Positions 61,201-64,000 of a stretch of 64,000 nt of DNA are shown here, in pieces. Both the position numbers and the translations under genes were made by a program. The notes beneath the pieces are model-generated. The model searched no databases. It was not told the origin of the DNA and worked only from the letters and a program-made list of their open reading frames with translations. Position 1 is the first letter of the stretch. The number at the start of each line of letters is the position of its first letter. The DNA comes from Lanius collurio (lineage: Eukaryota > Chordata > Aves > Passeriformes > Laniidae), in NCBI GenBank assembly GCA_020086605.1, contig JACBWW010000049.1:3163098-3227097 (forward strand), read 5' to 3'.

Positions 61201-62618
61201 TCTAGCAGTACAGAACTGCCATTTGCAGTGATGACCTGTGTTGGAGCACCCTGTGTTTGAGTAACTCAGTAGCAAACCCATGAAAATCAGGGGAGGCAAT
61301 GCTTGTCCAGCAAACTTCCCTGATGGCCTTTCAGCTGGGTTAAACACATTACCCCAAAAATGGGGGCTGCATCGTATGTTCTTCTGTAACAATCTTGTAC
61401 CTTTATTGCCATATGTACCCACAGCTTGTAGGGGAGAGCCTCCCTAAATATGGTTCTTATCCTAGTTACAGTTTCCTCAATGCTGATGTGCCACTGGAGT
61501 CAGAGAAGCTGGAGTTTTGCAGATGGATTACAGAATTAAATTGTGCAACTTGCAGGGCTACATATGTGCAGAGTTTCTAGGAGTCCGGGAATGAAACCAG
61601 GGGCTGAGAAAACACCCGTCTTCCAGACCCCAGTGCACGGGCAACAGCTGGAATTTGCACGGCTCCTTATTCAATTAATATTCAGAAGCCACTATTGCAT
61701 TTTCCCAAGAGCAAAGAGACAGTAAAAGCAAGCTGCTGCGTCTGGCTCCACTGTTTGTCCTCCCCCTTATGTGGTGTTGGGCTGTTTGGTTGGTTGGTGG
61801 TAGTGTTTTGTTTCTATTTTAACCTCTTAAAAATATGTGTAACATTTGGCAAAGAGGCAACTGGGGACCAAGAAGAAAGCAGCAAAGTGGTGTTTCAGAA
61901 GCCAAGAGAGAAGCGTGTTTGAAGTGAATTGCACCAGATTTTTGTTCAGATGGGAGATGCTTGATTTGGTTTTTGCTTGACTTGCTTCCATGAGTAGTGA
62001 ACTGCTGAGGTGCTTGTTTGTAATTAAGATCTTTCTAAGGTATGGTTTGGGTTTACAGGCTAACCAACAACAAGAGGAAGGTGTACAACAGTGAGAAATA
62101 TTTATTTGGATATAATGTTCACGATGTTTTTAAAATGTAAGCAACAGATTAAATACAAATAGGTTATCACTGCCTTTCATTTTTGAAAAATGAGGTATAT
62201 ATTTTCACTTTTGGACTGTACTGTGTATTCTAAGTGGAAGCAGATTACAAAATTATATTTTGAAAACATGATTTATAGACCCTTCTTTTGTTTATATATG
62301 CATAAGAGGTATCCATTCTGTTTGTGTGCAGAAGGAGGACATACAGTATGATGGTTTTTCTGGCTCCCAAGCTGCTGAAATAGAAGATCAGGCCAGGAAA
62401 TGTATTCCCTTATGGTGCTTTCTGGACTGAGGCATTTCCCTTTCTGGACTGATGCTTGAATTGCATGTAGTACACAGGCTCCAGAAGAGCCAATTCTTTG
62501 GCAACCTGCTTTTTTTCCTTCTCAGGGCCAGCCTTGGGGAAAGAGAGGTGAAAGAGAGTTAACTAAATTTCATAGCTTGTTACTTACTGTCTTCAGTGGA
62601 TGATTTCAGCCTAGAAAT
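55216..62618. other. long unique non-coding stretch
   Basis: About 7.4 kb without a supportable gene. The longest frames are 138 codons (minus, 55700-56116) and 136 codons (minus, 57916-58326), with no known domain. Other contents are a short (AG)n tract near 56398-56410, a CpG-richer patch at about 59591-59630, an AAAAAG-rich tract near 60494-60515 and a possible conserved block at about 60640-60870. A GATTCATAGAATCCCAGATT word near 56783 may be an eroded CR1 end, but the following sequence does not confirm it. Confidence 0.5.
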
Positions 62619-62649
62619 CATTTATCATTTCTTCCAAAAATGATAAATG
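62619..62649. repeat. perfect 12-bp inverted repeat with 7-base loop
   Basis: CATTTATCATTT at 62619-62630 is matched exactly by AAATGATAAATG at 62638-62649, separated by CTTCCAA. It is an AT-rich hairpin with no attached gene or terminator context. Confidence 0.9.
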
Positions 62650-63613
62650 CAAAGTATTGACAAGTGGCCGAAAGCTAGAAGGAAGTTGTGGAAGTTGTTT
62701 TTAGTTTGCAGTCAAAATGAGAAGCTCTGGGCAATCTGGCTTCCTTCTTTTCCTGACCCACTAATATGAGGGCAGTGGCAGTGGCAAGCACTACAGTATT
62801 TTTTCATGTACTTTGTTTTGTAATAAGTCACCTCAAAATGAAGCTTTTAATCATTCACTCCAACATAGGCTGAGGAGATGCAGATCAATGGTCTTGGCTT
62901 CAGTGTTTGGCTTTTTGATTTCAGGATTTCCATGCACACCACTTGCATCATTTTAATGGCAAACTACTTCTTTTTCTGGTACCTCATCATAGTTTAAATA
63001 ATTGATTTTGGTTTCTATTTGTACCCTTTTTTCTATTTTGACAAATTACAATTGTAGTGTTCAGCTTTATCATTGTATTATAAATGATATAACAACTGCT
63101 TGTGAATGCCCATAAGTTTTTATTGTTGTGTGTGAATGTTAATAACAACACTGCAGAATGGCACAGAGAAGGTTTAGCAGAATAATGTTTGCATTTTCAC
63201 TAGTAAAATATCGCACCACAGTACAATTCCTGGATAATAAAGCCATAGATTCTCTTATCTATCTGTGTCATGGTAATGAATCATGTACAGAGCTTCTAAA
63301 TAGAAGGTGTATGTTACATCTCTGATATGGATAGATAGAATCATGGCTCTTCTAGATATTGAAGGGTTATGATTCATCCAATGCCTGAGAAAATTAGTGC
63401 CATCCCCAGAAATTCCAGCTCTTGCTTCTCATGATCGAATGGATATCATGGGCTTCCTGACCACATATTGCAATATGTGTGTACTGAGCAAGCAGCAGGC
63501 ACAGAGCTGAAATGCAAAGTGTTGGAAGTTTGTAGCATTTTTGGGCTTGGAGGGATTGATGTCTGTACCATCTTTTCTATGTGGGAATTAGGCTTCCCTT
63601 ATGCATAATGGCA
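62650..63613. other. unique non-coding DNA
   Basis: AT-rich, with no exon, repeat or RNA gene recognised. Confidence 0.5.
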
Positions 63614-63654
63614 TAGGGAATAAACCCCTAGGGAATAAACCCCTAGGGAATAAA
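63614..63654. repeat. 15-bp tandem repeat, about 2.7 copies
   Basis: The unit TAGGGAATAAACCCC occurs twice exactly (63614-63628, 63629-63643), followed by 11 bases of a third copy. Each junction makes CCCCTAGGG, a small palindromic core. Confidence 0.97.
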
Positions 63655-63804
63655 TGATATTACAAAGAAAAATTTGTATCAAGTCTGATTTAAAAAAAAA
63701 AAAAGTCCCTTTCCTCCAGGGAAATACACTTTAATTCCTAAATAATGTCCTCCTTTTTCAGCAAATTTTCTGCAGGGTGCTGATATCCAGACCATTGAGT
63801 AATG

Positions 63805-63900
63805 TAAGTTTGGAACTCTGGGATCATCTGCTCCAAACTCTAAATCAAAGCAGATCCAATTAGATCAGGATGCTCAGGGACTTGTCATGCCATCAGACAC
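63805..63900 (-). mobile_element. old CR1 LINE 3'-end fragment
   Basis: GGAACTCTGGGATCATCTGC, then TCCAAACTCTAAATCAAAGC, then AGATCAGGATGCTCAGGGAC follows the reverse-strand CR1 3' end (GGAGATCATCTAGTCCAACCCCCTGCTCAAAGC ... GCAGGTTGCTCAGGAC). It is more diverged than the other copies. The terminal 8-bp motif is not visible, and no coding remains. Confidence 0.62.
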
Positions 63901-64000
63901 AAAAATTCCAGGAGAGAAACACCAGATTAATTCTTTTAATTCCCTCTTGTTAGTAATATGTTGTTGTCATACTTTGCTTCTTTGTTTTAGTTTGAGAGGG

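Overview
The window reads as non-coding DNA from an amniote nuclear genome, most likely a bird. The main evidence is five to seven truncated copies of the CR1 LINE. They carry the avian-type 3' end (AATCACAGAAT or ATTCTATGAT) and decayed reverse-transcriptase/ORF2 C-terminal reading frames. Apart from these the repeat density is low, and there are no Alu/B1/L1-type mammalian repeats, no operons and no bacterial signals. Crocodilians and turtles also carry CR1, so 'bird' is an inference from low repeat load and CR1 type, not a proof.

No protein-coding gene, tRNA, rRNA or CRISPR array could be supported. Open frames reach at most 173 codons, occur on both strands at chance-like sizes and match nothing I recognise except the CR1 remnants. 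The window is probably intergenic or lies inside one or more very long introns.

Layout. 1-3.6 kb is unique AT-rich DNA with one old repeat scrap. 3.63-3.89 kb is a CR1 3' end on the minus strand. 3.9-21.6 kb is mostly unique, with a 9-base N run at 15,185 and an ATT-rich microsatellite at 17.1 kb. 21.63-22.07 kb is a plus-strand CR1. 23.4-23.9 kb holds two MIR/CORE-SINE-like scraps. 25.96-26.30 kb is a CR1 whose 5' part is inverted, as expected from twin priming. 26.3-41 kb is unique DNA, with one MIR-like scrap, several stretches resembling conserved regulatory DNA (33.9-37.4 kb) and one weak candidate exon (40.36-40.60 kb). 41.3-44.9 kb holds three MIR-like scraps in minus orientation. 49.25-50.42 kb is a MIR-like scrap followed immediately by the longest CR1 copy, about 1.07 kb. 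50.8-54.3 kb is unique DNA with possible conserved elements. 54.3-55.2 kb has two plus-strand CR1 copies. 55.2-64 kb is mostly unique, ending with a 15-bp tandem repeat and an old CR1 fragment.

There is no gene set to join into a pathway. The useful content is the transposon record, including the inverted CR1, several exact small tandem duplications, and AT-rich blocks with clustered homeobox/POU/SOX-like words that may be enhancers. Those regulatory readings are inference and need cross-species alignment. I found no new biological system here.
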